Source of the DNA: Caballeronia sordidicola
Lineage (GTDB): Bacteria > Pseudomonadota > Gammaproteobacteria > Burkholderiales > Burkholderiaceae
DNA length: 64,000 bases
NCBI RefSeq assembly: GCF_000729995.1
Contig: NZ_JNFG01000198.1
Location: 1-64,000 of the forward strand
Reading direction: 5' to 3'
Shown here: positions 45,068-57,900 of the stretch, in pieces
Numbering within the stretch: the stretch's first letter is position 1
How the letters are laid out: every line of letters starts with the position of its first letter
Program-made: the position numbers and the translations under genes
Notes under the pieces: generated by a model
Seen by the model: only the letters and a program-made list of their open reading frames with translations
Told to the model about the DNA's origin: nothing
Database searches by the model: none

Positions 45068-45092
45068 TATTTTCCTGGAGCGAGACTCACCC

Positions 45093-45914
45093 ATGCCGCT
45101 GCGCAAACCATCGCTCCCCCCACTCAAGCACAGTTCCGGCCCCGTACGGATCGGCTGCGCTGGCTGGGGTCTTACGGACGCGGTCGCGGAACACTTCCCC
45201 GGCGAGGGTACTCACCTCGCCCGTTATTCGCAGGTGTTGACCTGCGTCGAAATCAACTCCAGCTTTTACCGGCCGCATCGGGCGGAAACGTATGCACGCT
45301 GGCGCGACAGCGTGCCCAGCTCGTTTCGCTTTTCCGTGAAGATCCCAAAGGCCATTACGCACGACGCGCGCCTGGTCAATTGCGAGCCGCTGCTCGATGC
45401 CTTCCTCGAATCCGCGACACAACTCGGCGACACACTCGGTTGCTGGCTGGTGCAATTGCCGCCGAGCCTCGCATTCGATCCGGCCGCGGCAGAAAGTTTT
45501 TTTACATTGATGCGCGAACGCACGCACATTCCGATTGCGCTGGAAGCACGGCACGAGAGCTGGTTCACGAAAAGCGCGGCCACCTTGCTGAAGTCGAAAA
45601 AGATCGCGTACGTCGATGCTGATCCCCAACCCGATGACTGTTTCATCGCGCACCGGGCAGATACGTCGCTGGTGTATTTCCGGCTGCATGGCTCGCCGGA
45701 GATGTACCAGTCGTCATATGAATTTCCCTACCTCGATGCCCTCGCGCTTACGCTGCATGACCGGGCGAAAAAAGCGCACGAAGTCTGGTGCATTTTCGAT
45801 AACACCGCTGCCGGCCATGCCCAGTTCAACGCGTTGCGTGTGAAAAGCCGGCGCGCGTTGAACCCGCGTCCGAAACGCCTCTCCGAGAAAGAGAAAGCCG
45901 ATGCTGGCGTGTAG
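45093..45914 (+). CDS. DUF72 family protein
   Basis: A 273-residue TIM-barrel-like protein of the DUF72/YecE family, whose function is not established. IGCAGWGLTDAV near 15, TCVEINSSFYRPHRAETYARW near 48 and FRFSVKIPKAITH near 77 are family signatures, and VYFRLHGSPEMY lies near 195. I start at MPLRKPS (45093), preceded by GGAG 12 bases upstream. It is the downstream partner of the ThiD-like gene and convergent with the GT4 gene. Confidence 0.85.
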   Translation: MPLRKPSLPPLKHSSGPVRIGCAGWGLTDAVAEHFPGEGTHLARYSQVLTCVEINSSFYRPHRAETYARWRDSVPSSFRFSVKIPKAITHDARLVNCEPLLDAFLESATQLGDTLGCWLVQLPPSLAFDPAAAESFFTLMRERTHIPIALEARHESWFTKSAATLLKSKKIAYVDADPQPDDCFIAHRADTSLVYFRLHGSPEMYQSSYEFPYLDALALTLHDRAKKAHEVWCIFDNTAAGHAQFNALRVKSRRALNPRPKRLSEKEKADAGV

Positions 45915-46009
45915 GGCGTGTTTACACGCTTAGACCGCCGAGCGTGTCTCTCGATGACCGTTTAACCAAGGCCTTTTAATAACGAGAGACCAAGAGGCTT
46001 TGATACGCA

Positions 46010-47251
46010 CTATGACGTGACTTTTTGATGCGCTGCAGCAACGCTATACGGCCTCGCTTTCAGTGCATTTTTATACACCTCCAGATAAGCCTCGACCATG
46101 GCCTTCGGGCTAAACGATTCCGCGTAGTCGCGCAAACGCGTTGGTGTCTGAGGATCTTTCAATAGCCGGACAGCCTCGTGGATCTTGTCGATCACCGTAT
46201 GCGGCTGATCAATGTCGAAGACCAGGTGTGAGTTCGGCTCGATCACCTCGGGGATGCCGCCGGTGTTTGAGCCAACAACGGGAACACCCTGCGAGTAAGC
46301 CTCGACCGTGACACGGCCGAATGGCTCATTCCACTTCGACGGCACAACCAGAATGTCGATGCTCTGAAGGAATTGCGCGGGCACGACATGGCCAACAAAG
46401 CTGATGCGCGGATCGTTATAAGTGCTCTTCAAAGCAGCCAGGTAGGCCGCGTCACCGCTGCCGGCAATCAACAAGGTCCAGTTGTTCAGCGACGAGTCAC
46501 GGCACAACTGGTCGAGAAGCACTTCTATGCCTTTCTCGGGGGATACCCGTCCAAGCACGCCGAGTCGAACTGCGCCTTCGCGCAATACGTCCGACACCAC
46601 AGGCGGCACGTCGCTCTGCATCGGAAGATAGCAGTCGTTGATGACTCCCGTTGTGGAGGCGTTCGCGAAATATCCGTTGTCGAGATGTTTCTGCAACACG
46701 AACCGGCTCACGCCAATAACAGCATCGACACGCTGTGACGCGGTTCTTTTCGGTCCGGTATAGCGCGCGCAGACTCCGCACTGTCGTTCGCATGATTTGT
46801 TATGCGACAGCATCTTCGATGACGGGCACATCAGATAGTAGTCGCGCGCGGTGTGAACAATCGGCACACCGGCTCGCTTCGATATACGCCAGATGCCGAT
46901 GGAAAGGCATGCCAGATTGCTCGTGCTGACGATATCCGGCTTTTCCCGCTGAATGATCTTTTTTAATTTAAGTGCCATAAGGACGTTATGGACATCGACC
47001 GCGTGCCAGATCATCTTCATGATCCGCGAGTGCTTGTTTGAATTATGGGGCCAATAAAAATTATTAAGACGCAGACGATAAATCTTCACGCCGTTCAGTT
47101 CGCTGACACGATCAACGCCCGTACCTGTTGCGCAGACGACGCACACTTCGGCGCCTGCCGCGACCAAGCCCTCTGCAAGTATTTGCGTAGATATCTCCGC
47201 CCCCCCCACCATATCGGGGCTGTATAAGGTATTGGCTATTAATATTTTCAT
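46010..47251 (-). CDS. GT4-family glycosyltransferase
   Basis: A 413-residue GT-B glycosyltransferase. ILIANTLYSPDMVGGAEISTQ at the start is the acceptor-side motif, RLGVLGRVSPEKGIEVLLD near 231 begins the donor domain, and VPSKWNEPFGRVTVEAYSQGVPVVGSNTGGIPEV near 310 contains the E-x7-E donor-binding motif of GT4. It lies between housekeeping genes and the PPTase/NRPS locus and is divergent from the PPTase. Whether it works in surface polysaccharide or on the NRPS product is unknown; a cluster of cysteines (CERQCGVCARYTG) in the middle is common in cell-surface GT4 enzymes. Confidence 0.9.
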   Translation of the reverse strand: MKILIANTLYSPDMVGGAEISTQILAEGLVAAGAEVCVVCATGTGVDRVSELNGVKIYRLRLNNFYWPHNSNKHSRIMKMIWHAVDVHNVLMALKLKKIIQREKPDIVSTSNLACLSIGIWRISKRAGVPIVHTARDYYLMCPSSKMLSHNKSCERQCGVCARYTGPKRTASQRVDAVIGVSRFVLQKHLDNGYFANASTTGVINDCYLPMQSDVPPVVSDVLREGAVRLGVLGRVSPEKGIEVLLDQLCRDSSLNNWTLLIAGSGDAAYLAALKSTYNDPRISFVGHVVPAQFLQSIDILVVPSKWNEPFGRVTVEAYSQGVPVVGSNTGGIPEVIEPNSHLVFDIDQPHTVIDKIHEAVRLLKDPQTPTRLRDYAESFSPKAMVEAYLEVYKNALKARPYSVAAAHQKVTS

Positions 47252-47637
47252 TCGCTCTTACGCTCGTTTGTGGATCGAATTCGGACAACGTGCGCCTCTC
47301 AGCCATTCGTCACCGCATTATTAGACCGCTGCGCGCAGGACGGCACTGTTCGATGGCCCACATGCGAACCGCCGCAGCCCTGATCGCTGATTAGCGTTAA
47401 CGACATAAAACGTTCGGGGCCGCCAGAAATTCCGCGGGTGACGAATTACTTGGCTGATAGGTCCCCTGTCGATAACCATCCTAAGCCGATAGCGCAGTGA
47501 CGCCTATACCTGTATGTACGCAGGAATCGCAATCGACAGCAACGCTTGCGGCACAGTACCGCTCTCCCAGCTTTTGATGACCAGTAGTGATCCTGTAGAA
47601 TCAAGAAGCCCCACCACCAGTCGCACCCAGGCATTCA
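47252..47637. other. Divergent intergenic region GT4 / PPTase
   Basis: 386 bases between divergent starts; promoters for both genes are expected here. I see no gene, strong hairpin or repeat. Confidence 0.45.
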
Positions 47638-48360
47638 ATGATCTTTTCTCTCCTCACTCCGCCCTCGGCGCACGAAGTGCATGTCTGGCAGTGGGATCTC
47701 GATGACTGCAGTGGCGAATTTGATCGGTACTGGGAAATACTATCTACGCAAGAGCGAGAGCGCGCCGACAAATTCCGCTTCGAACGGCATCGCCGTCGCT
47801 TCGTAGCGGGACGAGGTGAACTCAGGCGGCTCCTCAGCCGCTATCTCGGGTTAACACCGAAGGAAGTCGCCCTTGACTATGGTTCGGATGGCAAACCTTT
47901 CTGCACGATTCAACCTCCTGAATGCAATATCTGCTTCAACCTCAGCCACAGCGAGAGTGCGGCGGCTCTCGCAATCTCGAACGGTTTCGAGGTCGGCATC
48001 GACGTGGAAAAAGTCCGCCCGATCGAGGAGGGTATGCCGCTCGAAGTATTCTCCGTTCAGGAGCGCGCGCAATTCACCGCGTTGCCGGATAGAGAACGAC
48101 AAGAAGTCTTCTTTGAAAGCTGGGCGCGCAAAGAAGCCTGCTTGAAAGCGCTCGGCACCGGCTTTATCCTGCCCCCCACCCATTTCGAGTTCGATCTTTC
48201 CATCCGCGGTGACACGACACCTCGCTTTGTCGGCGGAGAAGCGGAGGAAGCAAGGCATTGGCGCATTTGCGCCCTCTCATCCAGTCCGACCTCGACCTCG
48301 AGCTGTGCGGGAGCGGTAGCGGCCCGACGCACGGACTGGTCGATTGTCGAAATGAATTGA
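47638..48360 (+). CDS. Sfp-type 4'-phosphopantetheinyl transferase
   Basis: A 240-residue enzyme that attaches the phosphopantetheine arm of CoA to the carrier domains of the synthetase downstream. FNLSHSESAAALAISN (near 103), GIDVEKVRPIE with the metal-binding acidic residues (near 121) and FFESWARKEACLKALGTGF (near 162, WxxKEA) are the three Sfp motifs. The C-terminus, after residue 210, becomes low in complexity (Ser/Thr-rich) and may be poorly conserved. It precedes the NRPS gene by about 600 bases on the same strand, so it is presumably dedicated to it. Confidence 0.92.
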   Translation: MIFSLLTPPSAHEVHVWQWDLDDCSGEFDRYWEILSTQERERADKFRFERHRRRFVAGRGELRRLLSRYLGLTPKEVALDYGSDGKPFCTIQPPECNICFNLSHSESAAALAISNGFEVGIDVEKVRPIEEGMPLEVFSVQERAQFTALPDRERQEVFFESWARKEACLKALGTGFILPPTHFEFDLSIRGDTTPRFVGGEAEEARHWRICALSSSPTSTSSCAGAVAARRTDWSIVEMN

Positions 48361-48546
48361 CCGACGGCGTCTTCACCAGAGAAACGGCCTCCGGCGAGAA
48401 ACCTGGACGAGCGAATTCTCACGCAATGCCGGAACAAACCTGATCGGCCTGACGCGGTTGCGTCGCGCGCAGCGCCGAAAACCAATCGTTTACCCATCCC
48501 CTCGAAGCAACTCGCGTTAAGCAGACGTTGCGTTTGCTTGCTTGCA

Positions 48547-48573
48547 GACCTGCTCCCACAGCGAGAGCAGGTC
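48547..48573. repeat. 9-bp inverted repeat upstream of the NRPS
   Basis: GACCTGCTC and GAGCAGGTC, nine bases apart, form a perfect stem. It is about 190 bases after the PPTase stop and 390 before the NRPS start, so it may be a late terminator, an operator, or part of old coding sequence. Confidence 0.45.
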
Positions 48574-48617
48574 GGGGTATACGCCACGATGCAGCTGCTT
48601 GCGCCATATGGAGCGGC

Positions 48618-48680
48618 TTAGCTCCCTTCCTCGTCCGGGACGTCGGCCGGGTATGGCGTGCGACTGTCCTCCCGCCACGT
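48618..48680 (-). pseudogene. Possible N-terminal remnant of an IS5-type transposase
   Basis: A short translated stretch, RTPYPADVPDEEG, resembles the conserved YPSDVSDEEW start of IS5-family transposases. The similarity ends abruptly at a stop codon. The match is short and could be chance. Confidence 0.3.
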
Positions 48681-48963
48681 TCCAAATTTGAGCAAAAGTG
48701 CTGACACGCTCTGGGCCCGCGAGCGCCTCGGGGTGATGTGTTGTTGCATCGTTGGTGTGTGCGACGACGAACGGATAGTTATGTCAAGGGCGATTAACTT
48801 TCTCTTACAGTAAATTTCACGTTCGAGGAACGGGTTAGGCGCGCATAGCTTCGTGTTATTTGCGCTCCCGTGAACGGGCGCCGTCATAGGTGCTTGCTGC
48901 GCGCTTATCGCCCAAGCGCAGTTCAGTACAAGGCCTACATTCTAAAATATTGGAGAGCAGCAA

Positions 48964-51900
48964 ATGTCACACAGAGATGGATATCTAGACGATTTGCCGA
49001 GCGGCCCAGGTGATGCACCTGGTGTGGCGGTGCGCTTCGATGCCGTATGTGCGGCATTTCGCAATCATCTTGCTGTGATTGACTCGACGGGCGAAGAAAG
49101 TTATGCCGCCCTCAACGAACGTTCGGCCCGTCTTGCAACCGTCCTGGGTCGCATGGGGCTGGAGCGAGGCGAGCGCTGCGCCATCATGGTTCCGCGCAGC
49201 CGGGACACGCTGGCTTTGATCCTGGCGATCCTGCGGGTGGGAGCAGTCTATGTACCGCTGGATCCGGCCTATCCCCGCGCGCAGCTCGATTTCATCGTTG
49301 CCGATTGCTCGCCCAAGCTCATCATCGCAGAAGCGGCGGCTCTCGCGACCGTTGGCGACCTGAATGGCGTAGTGGTTGATCTGGCGGAGATCGTGGCTTC
49401 GTCGGTGGCTGCCGATCCGGCACCGCTCCAGGCATCCGGCGGCGACGATGCTGCCTACATCATGTACACCTCCGGCTCGACCGGCAAACCCAAGGGCGTG
49501 GTCGTGCCGCACCGCGCCATTCTGCGCCTGGTGCGTGGCCAGAGCTTCACTGACCTGTCGCCGAAGACGCGCTTCCTCAACCTGGCGCCCCTCGCCTTCG
49601 ATGCAAGCACGCTGGAGATCTGGGGTCCGCTCCTGAACGGTGGCTGCGCCGCGATCATCAACGAGGTTCAGCCTTCGCTTGACGTAGTTGCGTCCGAGAT
49701 TGCGCGACTCGGCGTCACGAGCGCCTGGTTCACGGCCGGCCTCTTCAATGCGCTCGCCGACTATCGGCTGGAAGCGTTTGTACCGCTTAAAGAAGTCCTG
49801 ACAGGCGGAGACGTGCTGTCGCCCGTCCATGTTCGCAAGGTCATGGAAGCCCATGCCGGGCTGCAGATCATCAACGGCTATGGCCCGACCGAGAACACGA
49901 CCTTCTCCTGCTGCTACCGCATTCCGCGCGGCGGCGAGGCCTTGGCAAATGGCGATGCCATTCCCATTGGCGATGCCATCGCGGGCACGGCCGTCTATAT
50001 CGTGGACGACAAGTTGGTTCCGGTTGGCGAGGGAGAAGTCGGTGAACTCGTCGTGGGCGGTGACGGCGTTGCGCTCGGCTACCTCAATCGTCCCGAACTG
50101 ACGGCGGAGAAGTTCGTCGACGACGTGTTTACCCCCGGTTCCAAGCTCTACCGTACCGGTGACCTGGTCCGCCGGCGCCCGGACGGGGCCATCGATTTTC
50201 TGGGTCGTAACGATCGCCAGATCAAGATCGCCGGCAAACGTATCGAGCTCGATGAAATCGAACATGCGTTGCGTGCAGCTCCCGGCGTCGCCGACGCAGC
50301 CGTGGCAGCGTTCGAAGGCCGCAGGGGCAAGGCCATCGCCGGCTTCGTGAAGGCTGATGCCGCGGCGCCTGCCGTCTTGCAGGACACCATCCGCGCCTAT
50401 CTCAAGGCTGCTTTGCCCGACTACATGATGCCGACGGAGTTGCGTATCCTGCCGGCTTTTCCTTTGACGCCGAATGGCAAGATCGATCGCAAAGCCCTGC
50501 TGGCAGGGCTCGATACACCTGCCGCAGCAGTGGCCGCACCGGAACCGATGGACGACGATATCGCCGGGAAGCTGGCGGCTGTGTTCGAAGAACTCCTCGG
50601 CAACCCGGTCGATCGCCGCTCGAATTTCTTTGACCTTGGACTGCGCTCGCTGGATCTGATGCGGGCGCATGCCATCATCGTGCGCGACGTGGCGGCCAAG
50701 GTTGCACTGGTGGATCTGTTTCGCCATCCTAATGTCGAGGCGCTGGCCACGCAGCTGCGTGCCACGCTCGGGGTGACGAAGGATGAGGCAATCAAGCTGC
50801 GCCGGGACACGCAAGGCGGCGCTATCGCCGTCATCGGCATGTCCGGACGGTTTCCAGGCGCACGCAATGTCTCCGAGCTCTGGGCCAACATCCTCGCGGG
50901 TCGCGACTGCATCACGCATTTCGACGTGGCGGAACTGGAAGACAGTTTCGACGATAGCGCTCGCCGCGAAGAGCGTTACGTCAAGGCGCGGCCGATACTC
51001 GCGGACGTCGACCGCTTCGATGCCGGCTTCTTCGGAATGCTGGCGCGCGAAGCGGCGCTGACGGACCCGCAACAACGCCTGTTCCTCGAGATCGCCTGGG
51101 AAGCGTTCGAAGATGCCGGCTACGATCCGGCCAAGGTCGCTGGCGCCGTCGGGGTGTTCGCCGGCACCTCGATGAATACCTACTTCCTCAAGCATGTCCT
51201 GACTGACCGTGCGGTCATCGACGAGTTCACGAGCCAGTTCCAGATCGGCGAGTATCAGAAGCTGGTCGGGGCTGGTGATTTCGTCGCCACCCGCACCGCC
51301 TACAAGCTCGGCCTCACGGGGCCGGCCATCTCGGTACAGACGGCATGCTCGACCTCGATGACGGCGATTAGCCTGGCGGTCGAGAACCTTCGGTCGGGAC
51401 GCTGCGACATGGCGCTGGCCGGCGGTGTGTCGGTCACCTTCCCGCAGAAGCGCGGCTATTTCTACGAAGAAGGCGGGATGGGTGCACCCGATGGCGTTTG
51501 CCGCCCGTTTGATTCCGGCGCCAGCGGCACGGTGTTCGGCAGCGGCGCCGGCGTTGTCTTGCTGAAACGTCTGGACGACGCCATCGCCGACGGGGATCCG
51601 ATCTATGCCGTGATCCGTGGTGTCGGCATCAACAACGACGGTTCCGACAAGGTCGGTTTCACGGCTCCCAGCGTCGATGCGCAGGCCCGCGCGATTGCCA
51701 TCGCGCACGCCGAGGCCGGCATCGATCCCGCCTCCATCGGCTATATCGAAGCGCATGGCACGGCGACGCCGCTTGGCGACCCCATCGAATTCGCCGGCCT
51801 CGTGCAGGCATTCCGCCTGGGCGGCGTCGAGGGCGGCCAGTTCTGTGCCCTCGGCTCGGCGAAGGCGAACGTTGGGCACCTTGACGCGGCTGCAGGCGTG

Positions 51901-54900
51901 ACCGGCTTCATCGCGGCGTCGCTTGCGCTGCGCGACCGTGTCTTGCCGCCGCTCCTGCACTTCAATTCGGCCAACCCGGCCATCGACTCCGCTAGCAGCC
52001 CGTTCTTCTTCAACAGCGCGGCGAGTCCCTGGGCTGATGGCCCGGCACCGCGTCGCGCCGGCGTGAGCTCCTTCGGCGTGGGCGGTACGAACGTGCATGT
52101 GGTGCTGGAAGAAGCGCCCTATCGCGCCGATGCCGCCTGTGGGTCGCAAGAAGCGCCGTCAGAGCAGTTGCAGATCTTGCCGCTGTCAGCAAGAAGCCCG
52201 GCAGCGCTCGAACGCGCGAAGGCCAATCTTGCCGCGCATCTGGTAGCCAATCCTGGCGTCTCGCTCGCCAACGTCGCCGCGACGTTGCAAACGGGCCGCC
52301 GCTCTTTCACCCACCGCGCCGTGGTTATCGCCGACAGCCTCGATCAGGCTCAGGCGAAGCTTCAAAAGGGAGCCATTGAAGCCCAGGCTCCTCAGGCCGC
52401 GCCCGCGGTGGTCTTTATGTTTCCCGGCCAGGGCGCTCAGTACCCGGGCATGGGAGCAGCGCTTTATCGTACCGAGCCGGTCTATCGCGAATGGATCGAC
52501 AAGGGCGCCGAAGCGCTGGCGCCGCTCGTCGGGCTGGATATCCGCACGCTGCTGTTGAGCGAAGCCCCGGAAGGCGACGACACGCCGCATCCGATCCGTT
52601 CAACGATCTACGCGCAACCGGCCCTGTTCCTGCTCGAATATGCGCTGGCGCAACTGTGGATCTCGCGCGGCATCAAGCCGACGGCCATGATCGGCCATAG
52701 CGTTGGCGAACTGGTAGCAGCGTGCGTAGCCGAGGCGATCAGCTTCGAGGACGCGCTGACCCTCATCGCTCAACGTGGCGCGCTCATGCAGTCGGCAGAA
52801 CCGGGCGCGATGCTGGTCGTGCGCCTGTCGGAAGCCGATCTCCTGCGCATCCTGCCGGACGATGTCGACCTGGCCGCAGTCAATGCGCCAACGCTCAGCG
52901 TAGTGGCAGGTCCCTTCGCGGCCATCGAAGCTTTCGAGGCGACGCTGAAGGCAAGCGATATCGAACATCGCCGTCTGCATACCTCGCATGCCTTCCACTC
53001 GCGCATGATGTCCGGCGTCGTGGAAGATCTTGCCAAGCTTGCAGATACCCTTTCTTTTGCACGGCCGAAGATCCCGTACGTGTCCTCTGTGACCGGACAG
53101 TGGGCGGCGATGGATCAACCGGTGCCGGGACTTTACTGGGCCAGTCATTGCCGCAACGTGGTGCGTTTCAACGACGCCCTGACCACGGTGACGGCAGACG
53201 GCAAGCCGCTGTTCCTGGAAATCGGTCCCGGCCGGACGCTGTCGACCTTCGTCATGCAGGGTTTGCCCAAGGACCGGCATGCGGGCGCGATTGTCTCGCT
53301 GCCTGACTTCGCCATGCGCGATCGGGAGCTTTCCGTCCTCGCCGAAGCGACCGGGCGGCTGTGGCTCAACGGCGTCACGCCGAACTGGAAATCCGTTCAG
53401 GCCGAAGCCGCCCGTCGCATTTCGCTGCCGGCCTATTCGTTCGAACCCGAACGGCACTGGATTGACGCTCCTGCAACTACTTCCTCTATCAACACGACCA
53501 CGGCCGCCGCGACCATTGCAGCTCCCGCTTCGTCCGACGTTATAACCGACACTCCCAATATCGCCATGACACAAGCCGTCCAAATCGATCGCACCCCGCG
53601 CCTCATCGCTGAACTCGCGTCACTGCTCACCGAGATGTCCGGCGAAGCGCCGGATACGTCCAATCCGGACGTGACCTTCTGGGATCTCGGTTACGACTCG
53701 CTGTTCATGGGACAAGTGTCCCGCCAGCTTCGTCGCCGCTACGACGTCACGATCAGCTTCCGGCAGATCATGAGCGACTACCCGACGCTGCCCGCCCTCG
53801 CGCAGTTCCTCGATGGCGCTTTGCCGGCTGATCCGGCACCGGAAGTCGCACCGGTCGCAGCCTCGGTCGCTGCCGCAGCTGCACCGGCCGCTGTTGCGGT
53901 GCTGGCCGCTCCTGTCATGGGCGCTGGCCCGGTCACGGGCGATATGCAATCCGTGATCCGCGACCAGCTCGCCGCGATGCAGTCCCTGATGGAGCGTCAA
54001 CTGCAGATGTTCCAGGGCGTGCCCGCGGCCGCTCAGCAGCCCGCAGCGGCAATCCAGGCTCCGGCCCTGACCGTCGCCCTCAAGTCGGTCACGGCTGCCG
54101 TGGCGTCCACCGCGCCGCAGATCAACTTCGACGAGAACCGCCCTTCGCGCTTCACCGCGTACAAGCCAGGCGCTTCGACCTCGGCGGGGATCACCGATGT
54201 CCAGAAGGCTTTCATCGGCGATCTGTCGGCTCGCTACTCGGCGAAGACTGCCGCCTCCAAGTCGCGCACGCAATCGTATCGTGCAGTGCTCGCCGATCCG
54301 CGTACCGCCAGCGGCTTCACCGAGGACTGGAAGGAGCTTGTCTATCCGATCGTCGCCCAGCGTTCCAAGGGTTCGAAGATCTGGGATATCGACGGCAATG
54401 AATATGTCGATGTGGTCAATGGCTACGGCCAGACCGCGTTTGGCCATACGCCGGATTTCGTGGTTGAAGCAGTCAACAAGCAGATGGCGGAAGGTTTTGC
54501 GATCGGACCGCAGTCCCCGCTCGCGGGTGAAGTCGCCCAGATGTTCGCCGATATGACCGGGCATCAGCGCGTCACCTTCTGCAATACCGGTTCGGAAGCG
54601 GTGATGGCAGCCATGCGCCTCGCGCGCACCGTGACAGGCAAGGACAAGGTCGTCTGCTTCGACGGCGACTATCACGGCCAGTTCGACGAAGTCCTCGTCA
54701 AGCCGGGCAGCGAAGCGGGCGTCCCGCGTGCTTTCCCGCTCGCGCCCGGCATCCCGAAGAACTCCGTGGGCAACATGGTCGTGCTGCCGTACGCCCGGTC
54801 GGAAAGCCTGGAGTGGATCAAGGCCAATATCGACGATATTGCCGCTGTCCTGATCGAGCCGGTGCAGTCGCGCCATCCGAATCTGCGCCCGAAGGAATTC

Positions 54901-57900
54901 GTGCAGCAGTTGCGCGATGTCACCGCGGCCAATGAATCCGCACTGATCGTCGACGAAGTGGTCACAGGCTTCCGCGTCCATCAAGCCGGCATGCAAGGCT
55001 ACTGGGGCATCAAGGGCGACATGGCGACCTACGGCAAGGTGGTTGGCGGCGGCCTGCCCGTCGGCGTCCTCGCCGGTAGCTCGCAGTACATGGATGCGCT
55101 CGACGGCGGCCAGTGGCAATTCGGCGACGCGTCGGTTCCCGAAGTCCCGCCGACCTTCTTTGCCGGCACCTTCGTGCGCCATCCCGTGGTGTTGGCCGCG
55201 ATGAAAGCCGTCCTCCTGCACCTCAAGGAAGCCGGCCCGGCACTGCAGGAAAACCTCGGCATCCGCATGAACGGCCTCGTTCAGCGCATCAACGGGCATC
55301 TGGAAAAAGTCGGCATTGCAGCACGCGCAGAATCGTTCTCGAGCTGGTTCTATGTCAGCCTCTCGGGCGAAGACCGCTTGGGCAGCCTGTTCTATCCGTA
55401 CATGCGCTACCTCGGCATCCACATCATGGAAGGCTTCCCCTGCTTCCTGACGACCAGCCACTCGGATGAAGACATCCAGCGGATCGGCGATGCCTTCATC
55501 GAAAGTATCGACGCGCTTCAGGCCGTCGGCATTCTTGGCGGTAACAAGGACGCGTTGGAGGTTACGACACCGGCCGAACCGAAGCCGCTCACCGAGTCTC
55601 CGCTGACCGAGCCTCAGAAAGAAATCTGGATGTCGGCGCAACTGGGTAACGAAGCATCGCTCGTGTTCAACGAGTCCTTCACCCTAGAGCTGACGGGCCA
55701 CTTCAACGAGGCCGCTTTCGAACGCGCCTTTGCAGCGACGGTTGCTCGCCACGATGCATTGCGCGCCCGGTTCTCGCGCTCCGGCGACAAGATGTTCGCC
55801 GACGCGTCGACCACCGTTACGTTGGAAAAATTCGACCTCTCCGGCCATGCCGATGCAGCCGGCGAACTGCAGACCTTCATCGATGCCGAAGCGCGCGAAG
55901 TCTTCGATCTGACGCGTGCTCCGCTGGTAAGCGCCGCGCTGGTGCGTCTGGAAGCTCAGAAGTGGGCCTTCGTATTCACCGCCCATCACATTGTCTGCGA
56001 CGGCTGGTCGATCAACATCGTCCTGCGCGACCTGGGCGCCCTCTACGCGGCCGAGATGTCGGGCAGCAAGGCTGAACTCGACGAAGTGCAGAGCTTCCTC
56101 GCTTTCGCCAAGGCACAGGATGAAGCGGGTATCGACGCAGAAACGCGCGACTTCTGGCTGAACCTGCATCGCGACCCCGCTCCGCAACTGGACCTGCCGG
56201 GCGACCGTCCGCGCCCCGAGGTGAAGAGCTTCCGCGGCGCCTCGACCACACGTCATATTGGTGCGCCTCTTCTCAAGCAGGTGAAGACCGCTTCATCGAA
56301 GCAAGGTTGCTCGCTGTTTGCCACCTTGTTGGGTGCCTCCCAGGTGCTGTTTGGCCGCCTCTCTGGGAATGACGATGTCGTGATCGCCGCCCCGATGGCA
56401 GGCCAGTCTCAGGCCGGCGATGCGCTGCTGGTCGGGCACTGCGTCAACTTCCTGCCGTTGCGCGTCAAGTTCGACCGCGAGAAGCCTTTCGCAGCTCACA
56501 TGAAAGCGGTGCGTGATCACGTGTTCGATGCGGGCGACCGTCAAAACTACACGTATGGCGCACTTGTCCGCGACCTTGGTATCAAGCGCGACTTCAACCG
56601 GCTGCCGCTGACCGAACTGCAATTCAATCTGGAGAAGGTCGACGAACAGCTCGACATGGCCGGCGTGGCCACGCACTTCACACCGAACGCGAAGGCCTAC
56701 AGCAACTTCGATCTGTTCCTGAACGTCATCGAATCGGTGGAAGGTCTTCGCATGGATTGCGACTACAACACCGACGTCTACGACGAAGCGACGGTGCAGC
56801 GTTGGCTCGGCTACTACGAGACCTTGCTTGCGGGCATCGCCCAGAATCCGGAAACGGCTATCGCGGCACTGCCTTTGATGAACGAAAGCGAGATTCGCCA
56901 TCTTCGCGACGAACTGAACGCAACGCAGCGTGACTTCGATCTGTCGCAGACGACCCCGGCGATGATCGCGGCGCAGGCCCACCAAACCCCCGATACGACG
57001 GCTGTATCGGACGAAACGGAAGCCCTGGCCTATGTTGAACTCGATGCACGCGCCAACCAGATCGCCCGCCGGCTCGTAGCGGCAGGTATCGCACCGCGCG
57101 GACGCGTCGCCATAGCGATGGACCGCACGGCCATGACCGTGGCTGCCATGATTGGTGTGTGGCGCGCCGGTTGCGCCTATGTGCCCCTCGACATGACCAT
57201 GCCGGCTGCGCGCCTGAGTCAGATCCTCGATGGTGCCGGCATCGCCGCCATCCTCAGCGATGCTGCAAGCCGCACGGTGCTGGAAGCGGGTGAACATCGC
57301 GTGCTGGAACTGGAAGCGCTGCTTGCCGAAAGCGACGACGAAGATGTGGCGCTGCCGATCGTGTCGGATGCGGATTCGGCCTACGTGATCTTCACGTCGG
57401 GCTCGACGGGCAAGCCCAAGGGCGTGGAGATTGGCCATCGCGCACTGAGCAACTTCCTGCTGTCGATGGCGCAAGCGCCGGGCTTTGATGCGAGAGACCG
57501 CATCGTTGCAGTCACCACGTTCTCCTTCGATATCTCCGGCCTCGAGCTGTTCCTGCCGCTGATCGTGGGTGGACAGACGTTCATCGCAGGCCATACAGAA
57601 GTGCGCACCGGCTACGAGCTGGTGACCCGGCTGAAGGACGAAGGCGCCACCGTTCTGCAAGCAACGCCTTCTCTCTGGAGCATGTTGCTCGAAGCCGGCT
57701 TCAAGGTACCGAAGGGCTTCAAGATCCTCTGCGGCGGTGAACCGTTGCCGCGCGACCTCGCCGACAAGCTGCTGGCGACCGGCGCTGAAGTGTGGAACCT
57801 GTATGGCCCGACTGAAACAACGATCTGGTCGTCTGCCTCGCGTGTTGTTGCGAACGGGTCCATCGTTCTGGGCGCCCCCCTCGCCAATACCGACCTGCAT

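Larger units (their letters stand above)
48361..48963. other. Region between PPTase and NRPS-PKS with probable IS debris
   Basis: 603 bases. The minus strand at 48618-48680 reads TWREDSRTPYPADVPDEEG, like the first residues of IS5-type transposases. The perfect 9-bp inverted repeat GACCTGCTC/GAGCAGGTC at 48547-48573 lies in a second minus-strand frame ending at 48517. The last 150 bases should contain the synthetase promoter. GGAG at 48952-48955 is a good ribosome-binding site for the start at 48964. Confidence 0.45.

Noticed and set aside
45916..45929. Small palindrome GCGTGTTTACACGC after the DUF72 gene as a terminator
   Set aside because: Only six base pairs with a two-base loop and no T-tract; too weak to call.
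48985..52149. 1054-codon frame antisense to the NRPS
   Set aside because: Long antisense frames are expected in high-GC coding DNA; the sense strand carries every NRPS/PKS motif.
53620..55641. 673-codon frame antisense to the aminotransferase region
   Set aside because: Same reason: a shadow of high-GC coding sequence without motifs.
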